NCBI GenBank assembly: GCA_035403085.1
Contig: DAONEM010000016.1
Span: 1 to 43,522, forward strand
From: JAMOAD01 sp023621955
GTDB taxonomy: Bacteria > Acidobacteriota > Aminicenantia > JAMOAD01
Direction of reading: 5' to 3'
DNA length: 43,522 nucleotides
The position numbers and the translations under genes are program-made. Under the pieces are notes generated by a model, which had not been told where the DNA came from, did not search any database, and saw only the letters and a list, made by a program, of their open reading frames with translations. Below are positions 23,047-31,461 of the stretch, piece after piece (position 1 is the stretch's first letter; each line of letters opens with the position of its first letter).

Positions 23047-23429
23047 CCCGGGTTCAGATCATCGCCCTGTTGGGTTCTCTCTTCTTTCTCGGATTCATCG
23101 TCGAAAGCATCCGCAAGAGACGTTTAAGGGAGGAGTACTCCCTCCTCTGGCTTCTCTTCGGCGCGATATTCCTCCTCTTCTCCCTCTGGCGGGGGGGGCT
23201 GGAGACCCTGGCTGGCTGGGTCGGGATCCTCTACGCTCCGGCGGCTCTCTTCCTCATCCTGATCATGGTCCTCTTCGTCCTCCTTTTTCACTTCTCCATC
23301 GTCCTCTCCCGGTTGAGAGAGGATGTCACAGCCTTGGTCCAGGAGGTCGGACTGCTCAAGGCCGAGGGGGAGAAGGATCTTAAGGAGCCTGCTCCAAGAG
23401 CGAGAGACGGTAATCCGGGCGAAGGGTAA
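23043..23429 (+). CDS. DUF2304-family membrane protein
   Basis: The protein is 128 residues from the GTG at 23043, which overlaps the GT2 stop (GTGA) and has AAGGAGG 5 bases upstream. It has three hydrophobic helices: IIALLGSLFFLGFIVESIRK, YSLLWLLFGAIFLLFSLW, and LFLILIMVLFVLLFHFSIVL. A short charged tail ends the protein. DUF2304 proteins are regularly coupled to GT2 enzymes of this type, perhaps as membrane anchors or partners in lipid-linked sugar transfer. The last 50 bases overlap the convergent GT39-like gene. Confidence 0.85.
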   Translation: MTRVQIIALLGSLFFLGFIVESIRKRRLREEYSLLWLLFGAIFLLFSLWRGGLETLAGWVGILYAPAALFLILIMVLFVLLFHFSIVLSRLREDVTALVQEVGLLKAEGEKDLKEPAPRARDGNPGEG

Positions 23430-25794
23430 GCCGTTTGAGAAGGAGGTTGCTCTTTCTCGTCTCTCCCGTGAAGGTCCTGAAGAGAAGGTACTCCTCAGGG
23501 TTGGAGAAGAGAGCGGAATAGCGGTTCTTCTCAACCCTCTTCCAGGGGATGGCGACCACCGAGACTCTCCCTTCCCGTAAGACCCTGAGCTCCAGGGGAG
23601 GGGGGGGAGCCTCGGGTTGGTTGGGGAGGATCGTCTCTGTCTCCATCTCCCACCGGAACGTTCCCCCGGGAAGGAGCGACCAACCCGAGAGGAAGGGCTG
23701 GAGGGAAGCGGCCCGGTTCTCCCAGAGGGTCTCCTCTTGAGTGAGGGAGAGGAGAGAAAGGTCGATTCCACTCCTGCGGTAAAGTTCGATAACCCAGGGA
23801 GGGGGCGGGTCTCCGGAGAACAGTCGAGGCGGGTCTTCCAAGAGGGGACGGGAGAGTTTGACAGGCTTACGGGACTCTTCAAGACCCTTTGGCCGTAGGA
23901 GAAGGAAGACCGGCGGATGTCTCTCCGGGAGCGTCGCCTCCAGTCGGTAAACCGGAGAGAGACGAAGGGGGAGGGGTTTGGGGGAGGGGAAGAGAGCCTG
24001 CCCTGAACCGTTCCTGAGGCTGAGTGAACGGTCCTCTCCGTTCAGCCTCAACTTGACTGTGGTCTCTCCTTCGGGGCAGAAGAGGATGATCTCCAGCCCA
24101 TCTAGGGGGACAGAGGCCTGAAGCCAACGTCCGAAGAAGGCCCCTTCTAGGGGGAAGAAGCCGGGGTCCCTTTCGTAAGGCTGAAGAGGGTAAAAGAGCG
24201 TCGTTCCGGCGGAGGAATGGTAGAGACGGGGAAGGGGGAGAGCCTCCCGGCCCGGAGGGTGGGAGAGAAGCTTGGGGTGGGGCCGGTACCAGAAGAGGAT
24301 GTCCCCGTCCCAAGGGCTGAAGGAGGGCTTTGTCACCCGATGGAAGGGGCGGTACTCTTGGAGCCGAGAGAGGAGTTCCCCCCTCAAACGCGCGTTGTGG
24401 GAGCGATTCTTCAGGTAATCCGCCAAGATCCCTGTGGAGAGGAAGGGAAGGGCGTCGGAGCCGTGAAAGAGGCGGTGGGGGAGGGCGATGATATCCCAGG
24501 TTCCCAGGTCGCCTCTCTCTCCGGGGGTGAAGTTCTCCCTTCCCAAGGGGAAAGAGGGAGGGATATGGACCCTGCGGAAGGCGAGGGCCTCGTCCAGGGT
24601 CGTCGTGGTCTGCCAGAGGTGGAAGAGGGGCAGAGAGGTCGTGACGGCCTTGAGGGAGAAGAGGAGGAGGGAGCCGAAGATCAGGAGGGAGAAGGCCCGT
24701 CTCCAAAAGACTCTTCGGATCAGAGGGAGGATGTCGAGAAAGGCCCCCTTGGCGATGATCAGGGCGACGGCTCCGTAGAGGGGCAGGATGATTCTGTTCC
24801 CGTAGAAGACCGAACGACCTTGGACCAGGAAGTAGAGAAGCAGGGAGGCGAGAACCACCATCTCCTTCTTCTTGCGGCCCAAGAGGGTGAAGAGGACTCC
24901 CGCCGCGAAGAGGGCGACAAAGAGGGGTCCCAGGGTCTCCCAGAGATCGACGATGTAGCGGAAGTAGGTTGTCGAAGGTTTGTCGTAGAAGGAGAACTCC
25001 TGAAAGTGGAAGAGGGCGTACTTCCATGCCGCCTGAAAGCTGGCCACCGGATGGGCGATCCAGTTGGGGGCCCCAGCCAGGAAGCCCAAGAGGCCGAAGA
25101 GTGGGGCGAGGAAGAGGAGCCTCAACGTCTGTCCGGAAGGCAACTTCTTACGCGCCATCAGGAGAAGGAGGGGGATCAAGAGGGCTTCGACGGCACCGTT
25201 GTACTTACAGGCCACGGTGATTCCCGATAGGATGCAGGCGATAAGGAAGGCCTTCGTCTGTAAAGTCTCGAGAAAACTGAGGGAGAAGTAGAGGAGGAGG
25301 GAGAAGAGAAGGGCCAGAAGAACGTCGGACTTGAAAATGTGACCGTTGAGGACCAGATGGGGGTGGAGGGCCATGAGGATGGCGGCGAACCAGGCGACCT
25401 CTCTGCTGAAGAACTCCTTGCCGCTCTTCCAGACGACCGCGACCTGGAGCGTTCCCAACAGGGCGACCAGGACCTCTCCCGCCTTGAGGGTGAAGGTCTT
25501 GGCCAGGGGGGAAAAGAAGAAGGCGGTTCGAGAGGGGAAGAGGCCCAGGAAGAGTCCAGCCTCCCTGTAGAGGAGGGAGAGGAGGTAGTTCAGGTAGATG
25601 AAGAGGGGAGGGTAGCCCGGAAGGGGAGGGGGCATCCCCGGAGGAAGCGGATCGAGGTGAAGCCCCCAAACCATGGTGAGAATCGTCTCTTCGTCGGCGA
25701 CGAGAAAGGGGTACCAGGACTGAAGACGAAGCAAGAGAGCTGCTAGGAGAAGAAGGGGCAGGGCCGCAACGGAAAGGGTTCTCTTGAGGCTCAT
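23380..25794 (-). CDS. Large membrane glycosyltransferase, GT39/ArnT-like
   Basis: The protein is 804 residues. The first half has about a dozen membrane helices. Its first periplasmic loop carries an acidic pair (ADEETILTMVWGL), the usual GT39/GT83 catalytic aspartate region, with GYPPLFIYLNYLL and KYNGAVEALLIPLLLL further on. Residues from about 450 to the end form a hydrophilic, beta-rich periplasmic domain. Such enzymes move a sugar from a polyprenyl phosphate donor to lipid A, protein or another envelope acceptor. The preceding GT2/DUF2304 pair could make such a donor, which is inference. The start has no ribosome binding site and lies 6 bases from a -10 (TAAACT). Confidence 0.75.
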   Translation of the reverse strand: MSLKRTLSVAALPLLLLAALLLRLQSWYPFLVADEETILTMVWGLHLDPLPPGMPPPLPGYPPLFIYLNYLLSLLYREAGLFLGLFPSRTAFFFSPLAKTFTLKAGEVLVALLGTLQVAVVWKSGKEFFSREVAWFAAILMALHPHLVLNGHIFKSDVLLALLFSLLLYFSLSFLETLQTKAFLIACILSGITVACKYNGAVEALLIPLLLLMARKKLPSGQTLRLLFLAPLFGLLGFLAGAPNWIAHPVASFQAAWKYALFHFQEFSFYDKPSTTYFRYIVDLWETLGPLFVALFAAGVLFTLLGRKKKEMVVLASLLLYFLVQGRSVFYGNRIILPLYGAVALIIAKGAFLDILPLIRRVFWRRAFSLLIFGSLLLFSLKAVTTSLPLFHLWQTTTTLDEALAFRRVHIPPSFPLGRENFTPGERGDLGTWDIIALPHRLFHGSDALPFLSTGILADYLKNRSHNARLRGELLSRLQEYRPFHRVTKPSFSPWDGDILFWYRPHPKLLSHPPGREALPLPRLYHSSAGTTLFYPLQPYERDPGFFPLEGAFFGRWLQASVPLDGLEIILFCPEGETTVKLRLNGEDRSLSLRNGSGQALFPSPKPLPLRLSPVYRLEATLPERHPPVFLLLRPKGLEESRKPVKLSRPLLEDPPRLFSGDPPPPWVIELYRRSGIDLSLLSLTQEETLWENRAASLQPFLSGWSLLPGGTFRWEMETETILPNQPEAPPPPLELRVLREGRVSVVAIPWKRVEKNRYSALFSNPEEYLLFRTFTGETRKSNLLLKRLTLRPDYRLSLLEQAP

Positions 25795-25800
25795 CGGATC

Positions 25801-25828
25801 AGTTTAACCGAAGAGCCGAGGAAGTCAA
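25801..25828 (-). promoter_or_regulatory. Promoter of the GT39-like gene, probably leaderless
   Basis: On the minus strand TTGACT (25828-25823), a 16-base spacer, TAAACT (25806-25801), then six bases to the ATG at 25794. No Shine-Dalgarno sequence is present. Confidence 0.55.
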
Positions 25829-25848
25829 GAGATCGCCCCCTTCCTTCG

Positions 25849-25878
25849 TTGACAAGGTCCCAAGGGAACGGCTAAAAT
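25849..25878 (+). promoter_or_regulatory. Promoter of the SpoIIE-type phosphatase gene
   Basis: TTGACA (25849-25854), an 18-base spacer, TAAAAT (25873-25878). The ATG at 25891 is 12 bases further and has no ribosome binding site (it follows TTCCTCTACA), so the mRNA leader is at most a few bases. Confidence 0.65.
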
Positions 25879-25890
25879 AGTTCCTCTACA

Positions 25891-26931
25891 ATGACAAAAA
25901 AACGTGAACCCCTGGTTTTTCTGAAAGATTGGTTGTCCCAAGAGCTTTCCCCGAGCGAGCGGAACGATCCGGCCTTCGTCTCTTTCTTCAACATCATGGC
26001 CGATCCCCTCTTTGAGCCCTATATGCGTAAGATCGCGCGCAGGATGGAGAATCTGAAGACGGAGTGGAGAAACTTCGAGGAGACCGCCGAACTCTTCGTC
26101 GCCCTCCCCGGTGAGATTCCACAGGTGAAGGGGATTGACATCTACGGGGAGTGCATTCCCCTGAAGGGGAAAGTGGGGGGCGACCACATCACCTATGTGG
26201 ATTTCAACCAGCGCTTCGACCTGGACAGGTTGGTCGACGAGTACCGTAGGAACGGTCTCCGCAACCTGGAAGAGAAACTCTCCGTGACCCGCCGGCGAGG
26301 GGGAATCGCCCTCCTGGATGTGGAGGGGCACAGCGCCTCCGACGCTTTCCTGGCGGCCCTCTTCCATCAGGCCTTTCTCCTGGGAATCGCCTATGAGCTC
26401 AGGCTTTTCGGCGAGGTAACCACCAACCTCTTCGAAAGGATCAACATCCGGTTCTACAACTCCTCGGCGATCTGGAAGAGCCTCACCATGATCTACGGGG
26501 AGATTTCCCAGGAGGGAACTTTCCGTTTCCTCTCCGCAGGCCATCTCCCTCCGAAGGTCTTCTCCTATAATTACGACAGGATCGTGAACATCAGCGAAGA
26601 CCGGCTCGTCTCGTTTCCTCCGATCGGATCGGTTCCCATGAAGGGGCAGGTCGAAAAGTTCGATCTCAGCCTCATGGGCTACAAGGAGAAGTACACCATC
26701 AACGAGATCAACCTCATGGGGAAGGGGGATATCCTCATCCTCTACACCGACGGCCTCTCGGAGTTGGCCGACCAGCAGGGGAACCTCTACTTTCCGGAAC
26801 ACCTTGAGACGGTCCTGCGCCGGGTCAAGACGCTATCGGCCAAGGAGATCTTCGGGGCCATAAAGGAGGATCTCCTCTCCTTTGGAAGACGTCAGGACGA
26901 CCTCAGCTTCGTGATCATCAAGAAAGAGTAG
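25891..26931 (+). CDS. SpoIIE/RsbU-type PP2C serine phosphatase
   Basis: The protein is 346 residues. Residues 1-75 are helical with no recognisable sensor domain. The phosphatase domain follows with its metal-binding aspartates: VGGDHITYVDF (usually GGDYYD), IALLDVEGHSASDAFLAALFHQAF, RFLSAGHLPP, ILILYTDGLSEL and RRQDDLSFVIIKK. Proteins of this type dephosphorylate anti-sigma antagonists or other regulators. No STAS-domain antagonist or RsbW-like kinase is encoded in the window, so the target is unknown. The gene ends 3 bases from the convergent aspartate kinase gene. Confidence 0.85.
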   Translation: MTKKREPLVFLKDWLSQELSPSERNDPAFVSFFNIMADPLFEPYMRKIARRMENLKTEWRNFEETAELFVALPGEIPQVKGIDIYGECIPLKGKVGGDHITYVDFNQRFDLDRLVDEYRRNGLRNLEEKLSVTRRRGGIALLDVEGHSASDAFLAALFHQAFLLGIAYELRLFGEVTTNLFERINIRFYNSSAIWKSLTMIYGEISQEGTFRFLSAGHLPPKVFSYNYDRIVNISEDRLVSFPPIGSVPMKGQVEKFDLSLMGYKEKYTINEINLMGKGDILILYTDGLSELADQQGNLYFPEHLETVLRRVKTLSAKEIFGAIKEDLLSFGRRQDDLSFVIIKKE

Positions 26932-26934
26932 AGA

Positions 26935-28311
26935 TCACCCTCTCTCGAAGAACTCTCTGTGGATGGCCCGGACCGCGCGGAGCACCTCTTCCTGACGGAC
27001 GATGAAGTAGTAGGCGACTTCCGAGGCTCCGGCGGAGATCATCTCCACGTTGATTCCCTCCGCGGAGACCGCCGAGAAGACCCGTGCCGCGACTCCGTTG
27101 GTGCTGAGGATCCCTTCGCCGACCACGGCGATGAGGGCGATGTCGTCCAGAAGGTCGACCGTCTCTACGGTCCCCTCCTTCAGGTAGCCGAGCGCCTCGA
27201 GACTTCTCCCGCTCTCTTCCCTGTGGATCAGGAGGTTGATGCAGGTCTGGGAGGTGAGGACCGAGAAGATGTTGATTCCCAGCCCCGAGAGGGTGTCACC
27301 GATTCTCCCGATGATTCCCGGTTTACAGCCGACTCCAGGGCCGAGTATCCTGAGTCTGGCGAGGTTTCTGTTGAAGGTGACGCTCTTGATGATTCCCTCT
27401 CTCTTCTCACCGGCAGGAAGGATCTTGGTGCCTTCGCCTTCCGGGGAGAGAAGGTTCTTAACCCTTATGTCGATTTTCTTCCCCCTGAGGGGCTCCACCG
27501 TCCGGGGGTGAAGAATCTTGGCACCGAAGTAAGAGAGCTCAGCAGCCTCATAGAAGGAGACGCTTTCGAGACGCTCGGCTCCGGGGACGATCTTCGGGTC
27601 GGCGCTCATGAAGCCTTCCACGTCTTTCCAAATCTCTAACTCTCCGGCATCCAAGGCGGCGGCCAGAATCGCCGCCGTGTAGTCGGAGCCGTTTCGGCCG
27701 AAGGTTGTTACCTTCCCCGATGGCGTCAACCCGTAGAACCCCGTGATGATTGGAACCGTCTTCTCCGTGAGAAGGGGGAGAATTGTCCGCTGTGAGTTGA
27801 TCTTCAGGTTCTCCATGTCCGCGGTGGCGCTGTCCCAAAGGAAGTCGTCGGTGAGGATTCCGACGTTCTCGGAGTCGAGGGCCAGGGATTTGAGTCCCCG
27901 CCCGTGGAGGACACCGGCCAGGAGAAGGGCCGCCAACCTCTCACCGTAGCTGGCCACAGCGGCCTTGACGGAATCGCTTAGCTCTCCGGTATAGGCTACG
28001 CCGAAGAGGAGGCGCTCCAGCTTTCGGAGTTTGAGCTGAATCTCTCCGAGGGTTCGTCCCCGGGCCGGAGGTGAGGGGATCGCCTCTTCCGCCATCTTTC
28101 GGTGTCTCTTTTCGATCTCGTCCAGAGCAGGCAGAACAAGGCTCTCCGAGACGAGAGCCGATTTGAGGGCGTCCATCAGCAGATCGGTGACGCCGTAGAC
28201 AGCGGAGACGACGACGACGGGTGGGAGACTCTCCTTTTCGATGAGGCCCGCCGTGCGGATCAGAAAGGAGGGGTCTTTGAGGCACCCTCCGCCGAATTTC
28301 ATGACTTTCAT
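26935..28311 (-). CDS. Aspartate kinase with two ACT domains
   Basis: The protein is 458 residues. The kinase domain opens with MKFGGGCLKD (usually KFGGTSV) and VVVSAVYGVTDLL. It continues with the nucleotide-site TTFGRNGSDYTAAILAAAL and the aspartate-site DVEGFMSADPKIVPGAERL and SYFGAKILHPRTVEPL. Two ACT-type regulatory domains occupy about 305-458 (GIIGRIGDTLSGLGINIFSVLTSQ, and GVAARVFSAVSAEGINVEMISAGASE). It makes aspartyl phosphate, the first step to lysine, threonine and methionine, and is likely feedback regulated. It is the last gene of the homocysteine operon, 16 bases after asd. The KFGGGCL variant at the first ATP loop is unusual but keeps the lysine and glycines. Confidence 0.92.
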   Translation of the reverse strand: MKVMKFGGGCLKDPSFLIRTAGLIEKESLPPVVVVSAVYGVTDLLMDALKSALVSESLVLPALDEIEKRHRKMAEEAIPSPPARGRTLGEIQLKLRKLERLLFGVAYTGELSDSVKAAVASYGERLAALLLAGVLHGRGLKSLALDSENVGILTDDFLWDSATADMENLKINSQRTILPLLTEKTVPIITGFYGLTPSGKVTTFGRNGSDYTAAILAAALDAGELEIWKDVEGFMSADPKIVPGAERLESVSFYEAAELSYFGAKILHPRTVEPLRGKKIDIRVKNLLSPEGEGTKILPAGEKREGIIKSVTFNRNLARLRILGPGVGCKPGIIGRIGDTLSGLGINIFSVLTSQTCINLLIHREESGRSLEALGYLKEGTVETVDLLDDIALIAVVGEGILSTNGVAARVFSAVSAEGINVEMISAGASEVAYYFIVRQEEVLRAVRAIHREFFERG

Positions 28312-28327
28312 CTTCTCACTCCTCTCT

Positions 28328-29386
28328 TCAGACCAAGAGGCCTTCCGCCGCCGCCAGTTCCGCGTTCAGAAGGCAGGTGCCCGCGGCGCCGCGGACAAGG
28401 TTGTTGACCAGGAGAAAGAGGGAGATCCTCCCCTCCCGGCATCGGATTCTTCCGACCGTGACGGCCATCCCCCTGGCCAGACCCTCGCCGCCGGCCTCCC
28501 TGTCGAGACGGGGTTGGGGGCGGTCCTCCTCCGGGCAAACCACCAGGGGGTGAGGGGGGGCCGAGGGGAGCCCGAGCCTTTGGGGAGCGCTTCGGTAGGA
28601 GCTCAGAGCCTCGGCGACGTTCTCCTCGTCGGCCTCCTCTTCGGTCTCCACAACCAGGCTTATCAAATGACCATGGGTGACAGCTGCCCTACAGCATCGG
28701 GCGAAGAGAGACCAGGGAGCCGAGAGAACCCCTGTCGAAACGAGGGGCCCCAGGATCTTCCGACTCTCCCTCTCCATCTTCTCCTCCTCCCCTGGGATGA
28801 AGGGTATCAGGTTGTCGAGAATCTGCAAAGCCCCGACCCCTTTTCGACCCGCTCCCGAGAGAGACTGGTAGGTGGAGGCGACTACGCCGCGGATTCTCCA
28901 CCTCTCTAGGGGGCGGAGGGCCGAAACGACCCCTGCGGTGGAGCAGTTGGGCCCGGCGACGATGAAGCCGCCGTTAAAAGCCTCACTCTGCCGTTTCGCC
29001 AGCAGGAGATGGTCGGGGTTGATGTCGGCCATAAGAATCGGGACGTCCGGGTCTGTACGGTGGCAGGAGGCGTTGGTGAAGACTCCCACTCCCCGTTCGC
29101 GAAGACGGGATTCGACCTCACCGGCCTGAACCGTCGGCAGGGCCGAGAAGACGGCACGGACTCCCCGGGAGGCGAGGAGATCCGGATCCGTGGGGAGAAC
29201 CCTCTCTTCTGAGAAGGGAATCGCTCTTCCTTCCCGGGGGAGAATCTCCGAGAGAGTCTTGCCGATAGAACGTGGGGATGCGGTCAGGGCGACGACCCGG
29301 AAGAGGGGATGATCCTCCAGGCGGCGGAGGAACTCCAGCCCCACGAGCCCGGTGGCTCCCATAACGGCAACGGGGATTCTCTTCAT
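28328..29386 (-). CDS. asd: Aspartate-semialdehyde dehydrogenase, archaeal/fungal-type
   Basis: The protein is 352 residues from the ATG at 29386, which has AGGAGG upstream; the longer open frame beyond it lies inside the preceding gene. The NADP fold is VAVMGATGLVGLEFLRRLEDHP. The catalytic cysteine is in GPNCSTAGVV, and the substrate region has HGHLISLVVETEE. The sequence style matches the archaeal/fungal branch of ASADH. It reduces aspartyl phosphate to aspartate semialdehyde, which is also the substrate of the COG1900 protein two genes upstream. The start overlaps the UPF0280 stop by 4 bases. Confidence 0.9.
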   Translation of the reverse strand: MKRIPVAVMGATGLVGLEFLRRLEDHPLFRVVALTASPRSIGKTLSEILPREGRAIPFSEERVLPTDPDLLASRGVRAVFSALPTVQAGEVESRLRERGVGVFTNASCHRTDPDVPILMADINPDHLLLAKRQSEAFNGGFIVAGPNCSTAGVVSALRPLERWRIRGVVASTYQSLSGAGRKGVGALQILDNLIPFIPGEEEKMERESRKILGPLVSTGVLSAPWSLFARCCRAAVTHGHLISLVVETEEEADEENVAEALSSYRSAPQRLGLPSAPPHPLVVCPEEDRPQPRLDREAGGEGLARGMAVTVGRIRCREGRISLFLLVNNLVRGAAGTCLLNAELAAAEGLLV

Positions 29387-30120
29387 GGTTCCTCCTGTAC
29401 GGTCCATCCGGAACTGGCTTGGGCGGGTTCGAAAGTGGCCCTTACCAGCTTCGGCAGGGTTCCGGCGAAGGCGACGTGGTCTTTGCAGACCACCAGTGCC
29501 CCCTCTACTCTCTCCAGGGGAAAGCGTGCGACCGCTTCTTGGAGGAGAGCCGGGTCGGAATCTTTGATCGTGTTCCCCAGAGCCGTCGCGGCGGCGTCGG
29601 CCAAGGCTCCTGAGGAAGCGACTACCGTGGCCGCGTCGGCGCACCCGAAACTCAGGGAGTGGCCTACGGTCCCCGAGGAGGTGCAGAGGGAGAAGATCCC
29701 TTCCCTGGGCGGGCATTTGAAGGCCAGCCCCTTCACCGGGGAGGAACCCGCAAAGAGCCCAACCAGCAGCGGAGTTTGAAGGGACATCACGATGTCCCCT
29801 CCGTTGTCGACGACCGCCTCGCAGGCTCCTGCCATCAGAGCGGCCTCAACCGCCTTTTGGGCGATGGCCCCAGCAACGGCGGCCATAGGCCCGACTCCGA
29901 AGAGGCCTGCCGCTTCCGCCATGGTCTTGACGATCTCCGGAGCGTCTTGCTCCACCTCTCTGGGGCGGAGGGAGTGAAGGAACCCCGGATCTCTGGCAAT
30001 GTACTTTCTGAGCAGAAGCTGTTGGTCGAGAATCTCCCTCTCCATGAGGTCTAAGAATCTCTCCTCCCAGGCCATGAGGGTTGCGAAGGTCGGGTCGTGG
30101 TGGATTCTCCTCTTCTTCAT
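29383..30120 (-). CDS. UPF0280 family protein (COG2122), homocysteine-synthesis associated
   Basis: The protein is 245 residues. The signature VGPMAAVAGAIAQKAVEAALMAGACEAVVDNGGDIVMSL is diagnostic of UPF0280, an ApbE-like fold. Later motifs are CTSSGTVGHSLSFGCADAATVVA and LADAAATALGN. In methanogens a COG2122 protein was linked genetically to homocysteine synthesis from aspartate semialdehyde, alongside COG1900 and a NIL/ferredoxin protein; its chemistry is not settled. Here it lies between the COG1900 gene and asd with 4-base overlaps on both sides, a strong contextual argument for the same pathway. Confidence 0.87.
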   Translation of the reverse strand: MKKRRIHHDPTFATLMAWEERFLDLMEREILDQQLLLRKYIARDPGFLHSLRPREVEQDAPEIVKTMAEAAGLFGVGPMAAVAGAIAQKAVEAALMAGACEAVVDNGGDIVMSLQTPLLVGLFAGSSPVKGLAFKCPPREGIFSLCTSSGTVGHSLSFGCADAATVVASSGALADAAATALGNTIKDSDPALLQEAVARFPLERVEGALVVCKDHVAFAGTLPKLVRATFEPAQASSGWTVQEEP

Positions 30121-31454
30121 CGGATCACCTCCGGATGAAGCGCTCCCAAGGGACAGAGGTCAAGGCAGAGACCGCACTTGAGGCAGCGGGAGGGATCGAC
30201 CTCGAACACCCCTGAGGGGTTGAAGGAGAAAACCTTTCCAGGACAGACTCCGATGCATTGACCGCACCGGATACATTGGGCCTCGTTCCATAACCCTTGG
30301 GCGGTCGTGCTCTGGCGAGAACCTTCCGGGAGAGGACGCTCCTGGAGGGAGAGGGTGGGGGAGGAGGTGGGGAGGGTTTCTACGGGGGAGGTGAGGAGGA
30401 AACCGCCCTGGGAGATTAGCTTCTTGAGGCTTTGGGCGACCTCTCTGGCCATGGGGAGGCTGCTCATGGAGGAGGCGGGAACGGTCTTTCCCTTGAGTTT
30501 AACCCTTCCGGACTTCAGTTCGCGGTAGGAGAAACGCCCGACCACGGGCTTGTCCCTCCTGGGGGAGCTGTAATCTATGGCGTCTGTGAAGAGCTCATCG
30601 TCGGAGATACCGGTGGCTTGGGCCATTTCCGCGTCCAGGATGGGGATGGGAATCCCTATCCCCACGAAGAGGGAGACTCCGTAGCCGGGGAAGAAGGCGG
30701 CCCTCAGGAAGCGGCTGTTCATTCCCCGTAACTCCCCCTTGACCATGAGGGTGCCGAAACGGCTCGCCGGGTTGTGTTGGGTCCCCGGACCCAGGACATA
30801 GCCGATTCCGCCTCCGAGGAAGATCCTGGTTCCCAGGCCTATAGTCCGGTAGCCGGGATCGTTGGGGAGGGGGGAGAGCTCTCCGGCGCCGGAGTAGGTC
30901 AGGTTGGCGAAGGAGGGGAGAAGCTTCCCCATATAGGTGTGGATGGCTCTGGTGGAACCGTTGACGGCGGCGTTGTAACACTGGTAAGAGTTGCGTGGGT
31001 TGAGGAGAATCGCCTGGTTGAGCTCCTCCAGGGTAAAGGAGGTGATGATCTCTTTGCGTGGGTAGCAGTCGGTTCCCTGGGAGAAGGCCTCAAGGGTGAT
31101 CCTTCGACCTAGGAGAAGGTCTTCTATGACATGGGCCCCTCCGTAGACCGGGTTCTTTCCAGGAGCCTCTTGGGTCGCTCCCAAGTAGGCGTCCACGGCC
31201 GCGAGGCCTGCGTGGGCCTCCACTCCGTTTAGGAGAACCCTTGTCATCCTGATAGGGGGGTCGGCATGGCCGAAGTTTAGGAGCAGACCCGAGGAACACA
31301 TGGCGCCGAAGGTTCCGGTCGTGACGACATCGACCTTGCGGGCCGCCTCTTCCGGCCCCTCCTCGGTGACGAGGCGGGTCATCTCTTCGGCGGTGAGAAC
31401 GGTGGCTCTCTTTTCGGTGATTCTTTGGTTGATCTCTTCGAGACTCTTGGTCAT
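30117..31454 (-). CDS. Aspartate-semialdehyde sulfurtransferase (DUF39/COG1900) fused to a 2[4Fe-4S] ferredoxin domain
   Basis: The protein is 445 residues. Residues 1-360 are the DUF39 homocysteine-biosynthesis domain, with conserved cysteines at 53 (GTFGAMCSSGLLLNFGHADPP) and 130 (FSQGTDCYPRKE). Glycine-rich SGAGELSPLPNDP and LGTRIFLGGGIGYVLGPGTQHNP also belong to the family. Residues 391-437 are a bacterial-type ferredoxin with two CxxCxxCxxxCP motifs (CIRCGQCIGVCPG, CLKCGLCLDLCPLG). In methanogens the ferredoxin partner is a separate NIL-ferredoxin protein; here the clusters are on the same chain and no NIL domain is visible. The expected reaction is conversion of aspartate semialdehyde plus sulfide-level sulfur to homocysteine. 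CGGAGG lies 8 bases before the ATG and is complementary to part of the upstream leader ORF. Confidence 0.9.
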   Translation of the reverse strand: MTKSLEEINQRITEKRATVLTAEEMTRLVTEEGPEEAARKVDVVTTGTFGAMCSSGLLLNFGHADPPIRMTRVLLNGVEAHAGLAAVDAYLGATQEAPGKNPVYGGAHVIEDLLLGRRITLEAFSQGTDCYPRKEIITSFTLEELNQAILLNPRNSYQCYNAAVNGSTRAIHTYMGKLLPSFANLTYSGAGELSPLPNDPGYRTIGLGTRIFLGGGIGYVLGPGTQHNPASRFGTLMVKGELRGMNSRFLRAAFFPGYGVSLFVGIGIPIPILDAEMAQATGISDDELFTDAIDYSSPRRDKPVVGRFSYRELKSGRVKLKGKTVPASSMSSLPMAREVAQSLKKLISQGGFLLTSPVETLPTSSPTLSLQERPLPEGSRQSTTAQGLWNEAQCIRCGQCIGVCPGKVFSFNPSGVFEVDPSRCLKCGLCLDLCPLGALHPEVIR

Positions 31455-31461
31455 GGAAAGT

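Noticed and set aside
29420..29445. tRNA T-loop-like GGGTTCGAA
   Set aside because: No acceptor stem, D-loop or anticodon arm surrounds it; it is within the UPF0280 gene.
28328..29716. Longer version of the aspartate-semialdehyde dehydrogenase frame
   Set aside because: The extra 110 residues are arginine/glycine-rich, lie inside UPF0280, and the ATG at 29386 has a good AGGAGG site and starts right at the NADP fold.
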